A stretch of DNA of 64,000 bases from Limnanthes douglasii subsp. nivea (lineage: Eukaryota > Streptophyta > Magnoliopsida > Brassicales > Limnanthaceae), in NCBI GenBank assembly GCA_036936605.1, contig JAUPFV010000001.1, positions 212,643,138 to 212,707,137 of the forward strand, given 5' to 3'. The notes beneath the pieces were generated by a model. It was not told the DNA's origin. It worked only from the letters and a program-made list of their open reading frames with translations, and searched no databases. This document shows, piece by piece, positions 33,625-43,465 of this stretch (its first letter is position 1; every line of letters begins with the position of its first letter). The position numbers and the translations under genes are program-made.

Positions 33625-34567
33625 GTGCAGATGAGCTTCAAGACCTCTACAATGATATGGATCTGAGGGTCCAATAGATCCAAGAATAGCTTTAACAAAC
33701 TGGCCATCAGCTTACTTCTCCTATTTTACCTAAAATTTTGAATTCAGATATTCCTCTTACTTCTTCATCTGCTCTCACGCCTTACAATAATCAAAGGTTC
33801 ATCCATATCCAAGAATTATCCGAAGAAGTTTTACTTGAACCGCAACATTTTGCCAATCTTGAAACAGCAACTAAAGTATTGTGCACATAATTAAATTCTT
33901 CTCTAAGCCATTTGGAAACCATGGCTAAGGATATGGTCTGATATAAAAAAAGATGTTGTTATAGAGAAAAATACGAGAGGTATATTTGGCAGACAAATCG
34001 AGGATCAAATTCATGTGTTCCAAGCTAACAGGTCACAATATATTAAAAGAGCCATCCACTTCAAACATAATCTATGCTATATGCATGATCAACAAATAAA
34101 AGAGCTCAAGACTTATCAACAGGCTGAGATAGATGAACTTAAAATTAAACATGCAAGAGAGATATCATAGGAACTTGAAAAAAAATACTCCTCTATTCAA
34201 GAATTTCTGAACAAGACAAAATGAGAAAAAAAATAAGATAACTGATGATATGGTTGCACTCAAGACGACACTCGAACAATAAAATGAAGCCGTTATGCAA
34301 ACTGTCAAAACTCAGTGTGGACTAGACACCTTAGTTGCGTTCAGAAATGTCAAGGAGCAACAAACTATCACTTTGCTCGGCGAATTTCACACAGCATTCC
34401 CAAAATCAAATTTGTCAAGCTTTTGGGAATTGATGCCCATTGATAACCGTCCCAGTGAATCCTTTGACCCTGTTCCAATTGATTCTTCCAAAGAGATAGA
34501 GTCAGAAGAAAATGAAAATGTGAGTGAACAAGAAGAAGATTCAAAAACATATTTTTTAAATGCTTAA
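33625..34567 (+). pseudogene. Antisense gene of G7, C-terminal half
   Basis: From the G6 border the plus strand reads ADELQDLYNDMDLRVQ, LSEEVLLEPQHFANLETATK, and a long charged helical region with many stops. Then an intact 90-codon stretch follows (34295-34567): TQCGLDTLVAFRNVKEQQTI, LLGEFHTAFPKSNLSSFWEL, and an acidic tail (DSSKEIESEENENVSEQEED). Position (between integrase and the missing 3' LTR) and orientation (opposite to pol) match the antisense genes of G5 and G6, which also end in a coiled coil. The N-terminal domain is lost, so the family assignment rests on position. Confidence 0.6.
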
Positions 34568-35059
34568 TTTTTATAACGGCGAGTCATATTTTGTTGTTGA
34601 TGACTTATTTTGTTGATGCTTAATTTTTTAGCATTCAAAAACATATTTTTGTAATATTGGATTGTGACTTTAATGAAAAACTACTCTTCCTCTTTCCACA
34701 TTTATTTTCTATTTTTTATCTTATCATGTGTACTTTTAATTTCATAAACAAGTCATAAAGACCTCAAATTCCAATATACGTCACATATATATTTGTAACT
34801 TACCAAATAACAATAGTGCACTTATAAAATGTTAGCACCTCGAATATAATTAGTGAAATTAGGGAATGTAGAACCCAAAATAAAATGAGTGCGTATGGAG
34901 AATATAGAATCTTGAATAATATGAGTCCGCTTAGAAGACGTCGCACCTTGAATATAGTTGTTTCTTCGAACAATGCTTTTAATAAATGTATAGCACTACG
35001 AATATTTAAAACAAATATTGGCCAAAAATTAATTTTATTAATGACCTCAAATATATACA
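34568..35059. other. Convergent 3'-end gap of G7
   Basis: Noncoding sequence between the antisense gene stop and the integrase stop. A 98-codon open stretch on the minus strand (34800-35096) has no recognisable domain. The block conserved between G5 and G6 in this position was not found here. Confidence 0.5.
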
Positions 35060-36060
35060 TCACTCCCAATATAGTTTTAAATATTCTATACTCCAAAGAT
35101 GTTGAAGTATCTTTCCATGCTCATCACAAAGGCGGTACGTACCCGACTTTATTTTCTCCATCACCATATAAGCACCCTCCCTATTTGGGGCCATCTTCCC
35201 AAGTCGTTTGTCCTTTGTATGGAAGAATACTTTCCTTAAGATTTTATCACCTACTTTAGAATCTTTCATTCTCACCTTCGAATTATATCGACGTTTTATC
35301 AAAGTATGATAATGAGTCATATTCAAATGAGCTCTAACTCTTTTCTCTTTGATCAAGTCAAGTTTTGTTATTTTTGCCTCTTTATTTACCTCTTTGGAAT
35401 ATTGAAGTACTCTATAAGAAGGTAAAGTAGACTCTGCAGGACTAACATCATCTATACCATGCACCAAGGAAAAAGGTTTTTCTTGAGTAGCCTCTCAGGC
35501 GTTGTACGATAAACCCACAACACCTCTTGCAAATACTTAGGTCATTTCCCTGCAGCACCTGTTAAATTTTTCTTCAAACCCTCCAAAATCGATCTATTAG
35601 TCACTTCCACTTGACCATTTGCTTGGGGATGAAAATATATAGAAAACACTGTGTTATTCCCCTTGAAATACAAAAAGAAATAGTTCTCTATTGTTAAATT
35701 GAGGATCATCATTTGTGGTGATTTTCCGAGGCACTCTAAAGCGACAACAATTATTATTCACAATGAACTTAATAACATCCTTGGCTTTTGTACAATCGTT
35801 CAGCTTCAACCCACTTCGAAAAGTAATATACCGCTACTATAATCATCTGATGCCCTCCGGAATCCATAGGCAATGGTCCTACCAAATCTATTCCCCACGT
35901 ATCAAAAGGAATAGCTTCGGATATTGAAATAAGCAGTATTGTCGGTTTGTGAATAGAATTGTCAAAACATTGACAAGTATCATAGCCTCGAACTACGGCC
36001 CTAGCATTATTCATAATTGAATGCTAATAATAACCTGCCAACAAAACCCGATGTGTCAAA
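35060..36060 (-). pseudogene. G7 integrase
   Basis: The core start is at 35769-36014: GYDTCQCFDNSIHKP, PFDTWGIDLVGPLPMDSGGH, QMIIVAVYYFSKWVEAERLY. The first catalytic aspartate is intact. The middle (35470-35768) is frameshifted but recognisable. The C-terminal region at 35060-35467 is an unbroken 135 codons: DVSPAESTLPSYRVLQYSKE, LDLIKEKRVRAHLNMTHYHT, IKRRYNSKVRMKDSKVGDKI, GTYRLCDEHGKILQHLWSIE, YLKLYWE and the stop at 35060. This is the usual end of plant gypsy integrases with a GPY/F-type module. Confidence 0.88.
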
Positions 36061-36256
36061 GATTTGAAACGAAAGTGAGTTGAACCTTCACCATCATGCA
36101 GCTCAGATAAAATTTCTTGAGATTATTGCCTTCCCAAACAACGCAGCAATGATCTACTTAAATATATTTTATATATCACTTCCTCCAATACAACATAACC
36201 ATGGGCCTTATATCTTAACTTTTTAGCCAGCTGTGCATCTTGAGCTAGCATACTTC

Positions 36257-37255
36257 TTAGTACAAAATTAAGGATATCAGACCTCCAATCACTTGAATTA
36301 TGTCTTTAGTGACAAATAGTTCCTCGGCATATTTATATTGTTCTGATCGAGTCAAAACCGAAGGACTCTCCCGTAAAAATATCCATGGATATTCTTCTGT
36401 ATAAGTAATTGTTGCTAAATAATAAGCAACTATATTATATCCTTGGTTAATATGATCTACAATTACTTTGTCAAACAAAAGAGTCAAATTTCGAAGCTCG
36501 CGTAGATACATAATTAATTGATATTTCTTGGCCTCAGATACACTTGCGATGTGATTCGCTACTAGCTGCGAATCTGTTTCCAAACGAACTATTGTTGCTC
36601 CACATACGTTTGCAAGCCTTAAACCAGGAAACGCAACCTCATATTCAGCCTCATTATTCAATGCGCGAAAACCAAATTAAATAACCTAATACATTGCCTC
36701 CCCATAATGAGCAACTAATTGAACCCATGCACTACCTCCCAATATACTAGACCCACCATCTGTTCAAACCACCCACATCGAAGTTTTTGGCAAGACCTCT
36801 TTATCTATATCCTCATCTCATCGGCTCGAATAAAATTCAGCTAGAAAATCAGCTAAAGATTGACCTTTAATAGTTGTTTAAGGAGCAAAAATATTGTCAA
36901 AATCTCCCAATTATACTGACCATTTAGTCATTCTACCAGAAATATCTGGTCGTTATAACACATTATTTAGGGGAAACAAAGTCCGAACCACAATGGTATA
37001 AGCTTGAAAATAAAGGCGCATTTTCCTAGCAACAACCACTAAATCCAAAGCCAAATTTTCAAGTTTCAAATACTTTTTTTTAATGATGCTAACCAACTTT
37101 TACTAACATAATAGACTGGCTTTGAAACTCCCTCGTTTTCGCATATCAAAACAACATTGCTATATATAAAAATGATTTCTCTTCAATTCAAGGTTTAGAC
37201 AAAATTTCTCGTGATAAGAAAAGTTCTTTAATCCTTGAAAAAACTGTTTCACAAT
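36257..37255 (-). pseudogene. G7 RNase H regions
   Basis: 36257-36661 (134 codons) reads NNEAEYEVAFPGLRLANVCG, VRLETDSQLVANHIASVSEA, DHINQGYNIVAYYLATITYT, the RVT_3-type second RNase H. The E of AEYE is present and the following acidic site reads TDSQ. The first acidic strip falls in broken frames at about 36700-36800. 36800-37255 contains the linker and the first RNase H with stops. The right part of that first RNase H region continues on the other side of the solo LTR at 37264-37595. Confidence 0.82.
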
Positions 37256-37263
37256 CTAGTATC

Positions 37264-37595
37264 TGAAGGAGAGTGAAACGTAGCAGAAGCTTAAAAAGGG
37301 ATAACCCTAATTTTTATTAAACAAAACAATTCCTCTAACAATGAATAGAAGATAGGTTTATATATAGATCAAGCAAAACCCTAAAACTAAAAATAGGAAA
37401 ATTACAAAAATAACCTAAAGTATTAAAAGTACGAAAAAAGAGGATAGATGAGCCTGGATGCCTAAAAAAGCCCACAGCTCACGAGCAAAGCTGGTGACTT
37501 GCGTTCGTAAGGTCGTTTCCTTCGAAACAAGGTGCTGTGGGTAAAAAACTGACACCGGAGCTCCAAACTACTAATTTACCGAACTGTCTGCATCA
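37264..37595 (-). mobile_element. Solo LTR of an unidentified LTR retrotransposon, 332 bp
   Basis: The insert begins TGAAGGAGAG and ends CTGCATCA, so it has TG...CA ends, and is flanked by a perfect 5-bp duplication GTATC (37259-37263 and 37596-37600). Taking it out together with one GTATC joins the G7 connection region in one frame. On the minus strand it has a TATATAAA box (near 37353-37360) followed by an AATAAA strip, as in an LTR promoter and polyadenylation region, so I place it on that strand. Size and duplication fit a copia or small non-autonomous (TRIM-like) family, but with no internal region the family cannot be named. Confidence 0.85.
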
Positions 37596-37920
37596 GTATC
37601 CATTCAAACTCTTTGGGTCTTCGTAATACTTAAAAAATATATATATATTTGTCAGGAAACCTCAAAATAAATCGATTAAGGGCAGCTAACCTTCCTAACA
37701 ATACTTGCACCTCCTTTATAGTTTGAGTCGATATCATCGAAACCAAAGCCTTCAGTTGTTCAGAATCTACTTCGCTCACTTTTTCCACCTCTTGAACAAT
37801 AGCATCTGACTTTTCCAAACGAAAAACTCGCATATTCTGAATAATAGGTTTTATCCTTAAATCTATAGCTCGACTGTGACATATTATTTCATATGGAACT
37901 TCTATCACATACTATGTTTT
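37596..37920 (-). pseudogene. G7 reverse transcriptase, mostly deleted
   Basis: The minus strand starts with the approach to reverse transcriptase (IEVPYEIICHSRAIDLRIKP, IIQNMRVFRLEKSDAIVQEV). It jumps after about 20 residues to the end of the domain (TIKEVQVLLGRLAALNRFIL), which continues in the same frame up to the solo LTR. The catalytic fingers and palm, including YVDD, are missing, an in-frame-looking loss of about 150-200 codons compared with G6. Confidence 0.82.
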
Positions 37921-38229
37921 CCAAGCAAAAACATCCTAATTATCAAACAAAAATTGTAACAATTGATCGCACAAAGTTGAGGACAACAATGTTCATATTC
38001 GTAAAGTCTTCCCATTAGAAAAAATATACTTTTCGATGTCCTCACTCACTTTTAAAGAACCCGGGGTTTCCCTCGGATCATCCATTCCTTCTTCATCCGA
38101 AGTCAACCCCCTTGGTTGCTATTCAACTATTTGATCCTGAAAATTTGAACCTCAAACCCTGAGTGATGTTGCATAACATTCCGTGGCCACTTTTTGGTCA
38201 CTTTGAACCACACCAACACAATCTTCAAT

Positions 38230-38990
38230 GTCATACTTCAAACATTGATGTACAATAGCATACATTTTTGAAAGCTAAGATCTCCCAAAAATAGCATTGT
38301 AACTGGTTGGACATTCAACCATCATGAACAAAACTTGAAATTTTAAATGAGCCTTTACCCAAACACACCTCACCCTTGAATTCTCCTATCACCTGAGCTA
38401 TTACCCCTGTAAAATCGATTATAGTACGATCAAACTGACAAATTTGAAGGGGCTACGCATCCTACCATACGTAGATTTGAATAACGCATTAGCAAAACTC
38501 CTTGTATCTATCAAAACATGTCGAATTTCAAATCCAGATATTTATGCCCCTATAATCACTCCATCCCCATGAGGACCAACTATTATCTTCAAATAATCCT
38601 CATCGAACAAAATAAAAGGTGTATCATACTTACCATATAAATGAGTAGACATCTTTCCATATACTTGAGTTGCTAAACTAACAATATGCCTTTTCCTGGA
38701 ACTGTTAGTATTACCAGGCATGGAATCTCCCCCCAAAGATTGCTAAGAATTCAAAATACTCACATAAGCTTCAAACACGTCCCTGCTCTACTAGCTCATC
38801 CACAACCATCAAAATTGATCGATCTGGATCTGTATCCAAATATTTTGGTGCTGCGTCAAAGTCATCACATTTAGAATCGAAATACATTAAAGAACTTTCT
38901 TCCTTCGAATTTAGATGAGTAGCTTGTTGTGTCGATGCGCTATAAATTTTCGATCCATTGCTTTCCCCTTTAACAAAAGCAGTCAATTTA
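38230..38990 (-). pseudogene. G7 protease and gag-pol linker
   Basis: Near 38460-38540 the minus strand reads LIDTRSFANALFKSTYGRM, the protease core with DTRS where DTGS is expected. Upstream, 38542-38736 (IVGPHGDGVIIGA end) and 38771-38986 (STQQATHLNSKEESSLMYFD, KYLDTDPDRSILMVVDELVE) are linker sequence between gag and protease. Downstream to 37930 is the protease C-terminal half in broken frames. Confidence 0.7.
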
Positions 38991-39229
38991 CCATTTTTTA
39001 TTAAAAAATTTATCTATTTCTTTAAAACTATACAGTCTGCAGTGTCGTGCCCAATATCATTATGATACTTTCAAAATATGTTGTTACGCTCTTCTCCTGG
39101 TCTGCTAATTGGAGTTGGATTTTTAAAGCTTACATAGTCTTTCGACTTTTCATAAATTGTAACAACATTCTTAGTCAGAGCAGTATAATACTCTGGCCTT
39201 ATCCAATGGTTTTTCTTTGGTATTTGAAA

Positions 39230-39551
39230 CTAATAACCTGCAACTCGAGTTGGAAACCCTCTAGTCTGATGAGGAAAATTGTTGTTATTCCTTGGACGAG
39301 GTGGTTGATAATTCGAAGAGTATCCTTGATTATTTTCATACTTGTCCTGAATTATTTTGACTAGGTCTAACCCCTCCTTGAACCCTAGTTGATTCTTACA
39401 CTTTAATTTGTTCCTCAACTTAAGCCATAAGTTCCCTAAAATTTAAGGCTCTTCTTTTTGTTGTTTCATTTTCCAAATCACCTGGTAATAACCCTTGTCA
39501 AAATGAAGCCATAGCAACCAGCTCTTCACAATTATCTAATCCTGCTTTTGC
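39230..39551 (-). pseudogene. G7 gag, part downstream of the MULE
   Basis: From the MULE border the minus strand reads AKAGLDNCEELVAMASF, QGLLPGDLENETTKRRALNF, REL, then the basic tail at 39230-39418 (LDLVKIIQDKYENNQGYSSN, PRPRNNNNFPHQTRGFPT). G3 has the same segment at 8330-8420. The preceding residues (YTKCF) are found on the far side of the MULE at 48765-48790, in the same frame once a single target duplication is counted. Confidence 0.82.
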
Positions 39552-39560
39552 TAACACAAA

Positions 39561-39582
39561 GGATCTGGCTAAATTAGGGCCC
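39561..39582 (+). repeat. MULE left terminal inverted repeat
   Basis: GGATCTGGCTAAATTAGGGC and the next two bases pair with 48734-48755 with three mismatches in 22. Similarity beyond this is weak, so the repeat is short for a classic MULE. Confidence 0.82.
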
Positions 39583-40039
39583 TTTTGGATAAGCAGCCCC
39601 AATTTTAACCATACCCACACATATTTTAAGTAGCCCCATCTTTATACCCAAAATTCCTCTTCATTTTTACTAACTCCTAACCCTAAACACTAACCATCCC
39701 CAAATAAAAAACAAATCTAAACCAGTCCCAAGTTTCCCTATCCTTTCTCTCCATCTACAAACCTCCAAAATCAGCCCCAAAATCGAACTTCAACAACTCT
39801 AGTAGATTAATACTCACTCAAGAACAACCATGGGAAAATGAAAAAAGTAAGTTTCTACTTTTCAATCTTGTTTTTTATTATATTTAGTTTTTCTTTTTTT
39901 TCAAGATTTTGAATTACATTGGTTGTTAGAATAGGCAAAGCATGTGTATTTAGGTGTTTGTAGTTGTATATTGATGCTAGGAGTGTTTAGTTGTGACTGA
40001 TTGGTTGTTTTAGGGTAGATTTTAAGTTTCATTTCGAGG

Positions 40040-40310
40040 TCTTTCAATTGTGGTTTTGGTCTGTTCGTGTTCTCCCCACCAGGTGAGAACTAGTCATACC
40101 GGCGTGGATGGTTTTTTTTCAAGATTATTCTTCATCTCTGCCAGATGTAAATGGGTTGACCCGGTGGGGTAGCCAACCTGGAATTGCCAATGTTCATCAT
40201 CACCGTCGGGTGTGGCTGGATTAACCCGACAGGGTCGAAATTGAATTTTTAAAACAAATTTAAACCCCTGACGGGTTGAACAATTTTCAACAGGCGACGA
40301 TCTAGTAATT
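40040..40310. repeat. GC-rich repeat cluster 1 of the MULE
   Basis: Degenerate copies of a ~25-bp unit containing CCGGTGGGG, CCGTCGGGTG and CTGACGGGTTGAA words lie between the left end and the PMD gene. They resemble clusters 2 and 3, which are better preserved. Confidence 0.55.
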
Positions 40311-40360
40311 TTTCACTATATTTCTAACTTTTTCAATTTTATCTCTTTCCCGTGGGCACA

Positions 40361-42342
40361 AAGCACCTAGACCGGAAAAAAAAGAAGGCGAATAAAATCG
40401 CAAGGCGAGAACGGGAAGTCCCTCCGCCCAGAAAAGGTGAAGGTAGTGGACGGTCGAAGGTTGATCGGCCCGAACGTGGGGATCAGACCGAGCGTGGGGT
40501 GCGCACGGGCCATACCGAACGCTCCTAGCGACATAAAAAATATGATGCCACAAGGGAGCGCGTAGTACAGCATTATCCTTCATAAGAGGTCCCTAGTCAA
40601 CGGCGTGCGCTTATTGACGAGGAGGAGATAGAGGAGGAAACGAAGGTCCCCATGCCACCACCTCGAAGAGAGGTTTGTGCGGAATGACGTCCAACTGATC
40701 CGGAAGGATGGAAAAACCTATTTTTATCTCAAAACAACATCATTCTACTCTCAGATTATACGCAGCATGAGGTGTACTACACATTTAAGGACGACGTAAG
40801 TTATCGATTTCCGGACTTAATTATATGTTTAATTACTTAAATAGTTTTGTTAACATTATATCTATGTTTGATTTTTTTTTTGTAGTCGCGATCTGGTATC
40901 ACGGTCCAATCGAAGTACGGTCTGCTTGGTCAGTGGGACCTTAGCAAACAATTGGAGGTGAGGGCTTTGTTGGAAGAGACACTATTCTGGCCACTTATGT
41001 GTCATCTATCGAAGTTCAACAACCATGTACAGTTGGCCGAGGTGTTCGTTGAGAGATGGCACCAAGAGACGAACACATTCCAGTTTTCGTTTGGGGAGAT
41101 GACCATGATGCTCGATGATGTGTACATGATTACTGGCCTCCCGGTCGAGGGGAGAATTATCGGCATCTTTAGGTCGGAGTCGATAGATGCGACATATGCA
41201 TGCTATGCAGACTTGGTAGGAGTTTCAGCGGATGTTGTGCGGGAGAATATGGAGGCGCGTGACGGGAGTCGATTCGGCCTCCGATGGCTAAGGACGAAGT
41301 TTTTCGCAAAAGAGTATTTGGATTCTAATGCCGCCCTAACTACGGATATGAAAAGGGCAGTTGCTAGGGCATACATCATATTCTTCCTAAGATGTACCAT
41401 ATTTACCAACATGAGCCAGAAGAACATCCAGTGCGATTTTCTCCATCACCTTGAGGATTTGACGAGGCTTGGTGACTACGCATGGGGTACTTGGGCACTC
41501 GTATGGCTGTACAAGAGCTTGGGAGGCATTTCAAAGTACTCCTTGAAGATCTTGGTTGGGTTTTCGGCCTTGTTGGAGTGTTGAGTCTAAGACCCTTTTC
41601 CTATATTTCGGGCGGCGGTGAATAGTGGTTACAGCCCGACCGATCCGAAAATGCTGGCGTGGTTGCCCAAAAGGGTCCCGATATCACTAGCTCGCAGGAA
41701 GCCGTACTACCGTGACATCCTCGCGGCGCAAGGAGAGACGGATGTAAGTTAGCTTGTTTACGTTTATTAATATTTGTCTATTATGTACAAAATGGAGTAT
41801 GAGTAATTGCTTGTTTCTAGGTGATTTTCCGACCTTAAGAGGATGTCTGTGAAGTGTGGGTGGAGCAAGCAATAGGGTTGTATCGAAACCCTATTCGCCT
41901 TATGCTGGTTAGCGAGGCATATCACCTGGAGCGAGTGATGCGCCAGTTTGGTTGGATCCAAGAGAAGCCGATGGACCCTTTTGTGGCTAGAACCGGTCTC
42001 TCAAAAGTAAACTATCTTTGTTATTCACTGCATGGTAGGCATTGGACGAACTGGAGGGAGCACCTGTATGTGATTGATAGGTACTCGATGCTCTTGGAAG
42101 GAAGTAGTCACACATTATCCCCCCAGTACAAGGAATACGTGAAGATGTACGGTTGGTTTAACAACACACCTCATATTCTTATCGAAAGCTTCGCGGTTGA
42201 TGTGGTGAACACGATTAATCGTGTTCGGCCGTTAGACGATTCCACTGACAAGCTCGTGTCGTTTGCAAGGAAGGTGCTGGAGATCACTAGTCATTGGCTT
42301 TTAATTATGCTAGTCGTCTTCTTCATATGTATGTTGTTTTAG
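40361..42342 (+). pseudogene. Plant mobile domain (PMD) protein gene of the MULE
   Basis: Exon 1 (about 40361-40795) ends LSDYTQHEVYYTFKDD at a GTAAGT donor. Intron 1 is 40796-40885 (ends TTTGTAG). Exon 2 (40886-41743) has SRSGITVQSKYGLLGQWDLS, ETLFWPLMCHLSKFNNHVQL, AEVFVERWHQETNTFQFSFG, EMTMMLDDVYMITGLPVEGR, WGTWALVWLYKSL, then stops at 41582 and 41588 before FPIFRAAVNSGYSPTDPKML. Intron 2 is 41744-41820 (ends TTTCTAG). Exon 3 holds EVWVEQAIGLYRNPIRLMLV and RMVSEAY-type PMD C-terminal sequence up to about 42342, with a stop at 41836. The order and the HxETNTFxFxxGEMTxTLxDV pattern identify PMD (PF10536, aminotransferase-like), known from MULEs, gypsy elements and the host MAIN/MAIL proteins. 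Both introns are phase 0, keeping the frame. Confidence 0.9.
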
Positions 42343-42549
42343 ATGGTGATACCTTGTGTTTTGGATTATATTTTGTTTTGGATTACAGATTGAACACTAA
42401 ATCGTTTAATATATGTGTGTTTTATTTCACTGACTTTGTTGTTTGTTCTACCTTATATATTAGTATGATTATTAGTTCCATCATTCAATCTGATATAATG
42501 GAGTACGCATAATCTAAACAAGTCACCAACATGTGCTTCAACATTCTAA

Positions 42550-43150
42550 AGGAAACACCACTACCCCGACGGTTGATGATTTTTCAACTGTCAGTTGACA
42601 ACTTCCCCGACGGGTCACAATTATCAACCCGGCGGGTGAAAATTGTTGACCCGTCGGGTGAAGGCGAGTAGAATTTATATGCCAAAGTAATACACACCCC
42701 GACGGTTGAAAATTATCCACCCCCGGGGAACTTGTCAACCGTCGAGTGAAAATAGATCACCTGGCGGGAACCTAGACTAAAATTCCATATAAAAAGGTGG
42801 CAAATATTTGGTGTTCCACCAGCGGTATCAAAATTCAGTACCGTCGGGAATGTTTTACCCCCGGCGGGGTAGTATCCCAATCGTCGGTTGAAAATACATA
42901 CCCCGACGGTTGGTTGACCTCATATGTAAGTTCTCCACACCTTTGGAATGGGTCACTTACCCTGGCGGTATGACAATTTAGAACCGTAGGGGATGTTTTA
43001 CCCCTGTTGGGGTAGTATTTCAACCGGCTGGTTGGTTAACCTCATTTGTAAGTTTTCTACACCTTTGAAATGGATCACTTACCCGGGCGGTGTGAAAATG
43101 TAGTACCGCCGGTGTAGTTTACCCCCGCCGGTTGAATGTAATTCAACCGA
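42550..43150. repeat. GC-rich repeat cluster 2 of the MULE
   Basis: About twenty degenerate copies of a ~25-30-bp unit, for example CCCCGACGGTTGATGATTTT (42564), CCCCGACGGTTGAAAATTAT (42698), CCCCGACGGTTGGTTGACCT (42901), CCCCCGCCGGTTGAATGTAA (43122). Both orientations appear. A larger ~120-bp duplication is also visible (the CTCATATGTAAGTT and CTCATTTGTAAGTT blocks at 42918 and 43041). The cluster follows the PMD gene. Confidence 0.8.
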
Positions 43151-43257
43151 CTGCTTGGATTTAATTTGTTGTTTAAAATGCATATTTTGTATGATACTTT
43201 ATGCTTCAATTAGAATGTCTTTTCTTTGTCTTTTGTTATCGTTCAAACAATATGAAT

Positions 43258-43465
43258 ACGTTAAACTCAAGCATAAACAGAAACATAAACGTAAACATAA
43301 ACTCAAGCATAAACTCGAACATAAACTTAAACAAGGATTCTCGAACGAACTGAAGCATAAACTGAAACTTAAACTGAAACGTGAACTCAAACAAACTGAA
43401 ACGCAAACTCAAACTTAAAATAAAACACGAACTCAAACAAACTGAAACACAAAATCAAACATAAT
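43258..43465. repeat. Minisatellite with 6/12-bp period
   Basis: The plus strand is built of words like AAACTCAAGCAT, AAACATAAACGT and AAACTGAAACTT in steps of 6 bases. Because 6 is a multiple of 3, both strands stay open by chance (for example a Lys-His-Lys-Leu rich 43155-43418 reading), and I do not treat these as genes. Confidence 0.85.

Noticed and set aside
39567..39575. GGCTAAATT as part of the G7 gag or of the target duplication
   Set aside because: The same word occurs inverted at the right end, and the frame joins correctly only if it belongs to the MULE termini.
40302..40583. Minus-strand open stretches opposite PMD exon 1
   Set aside because: The plus strand continues in frame into the PMD domain through a good intron; the minus readings have no support.
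42550..43150. Cluster of GC-rich repeats as structural RNA or tRNA genes
   Set aside because: No cloverleaf pattern or A/B-box promoter was seen; the units are simple dispersed repeats.
43155..43436. Lys/His/Leu-rich protein or Phe-rich protein on either strand
   Set aside because: Both readings come from a 6-base-step minisatellite that stays open by its period.
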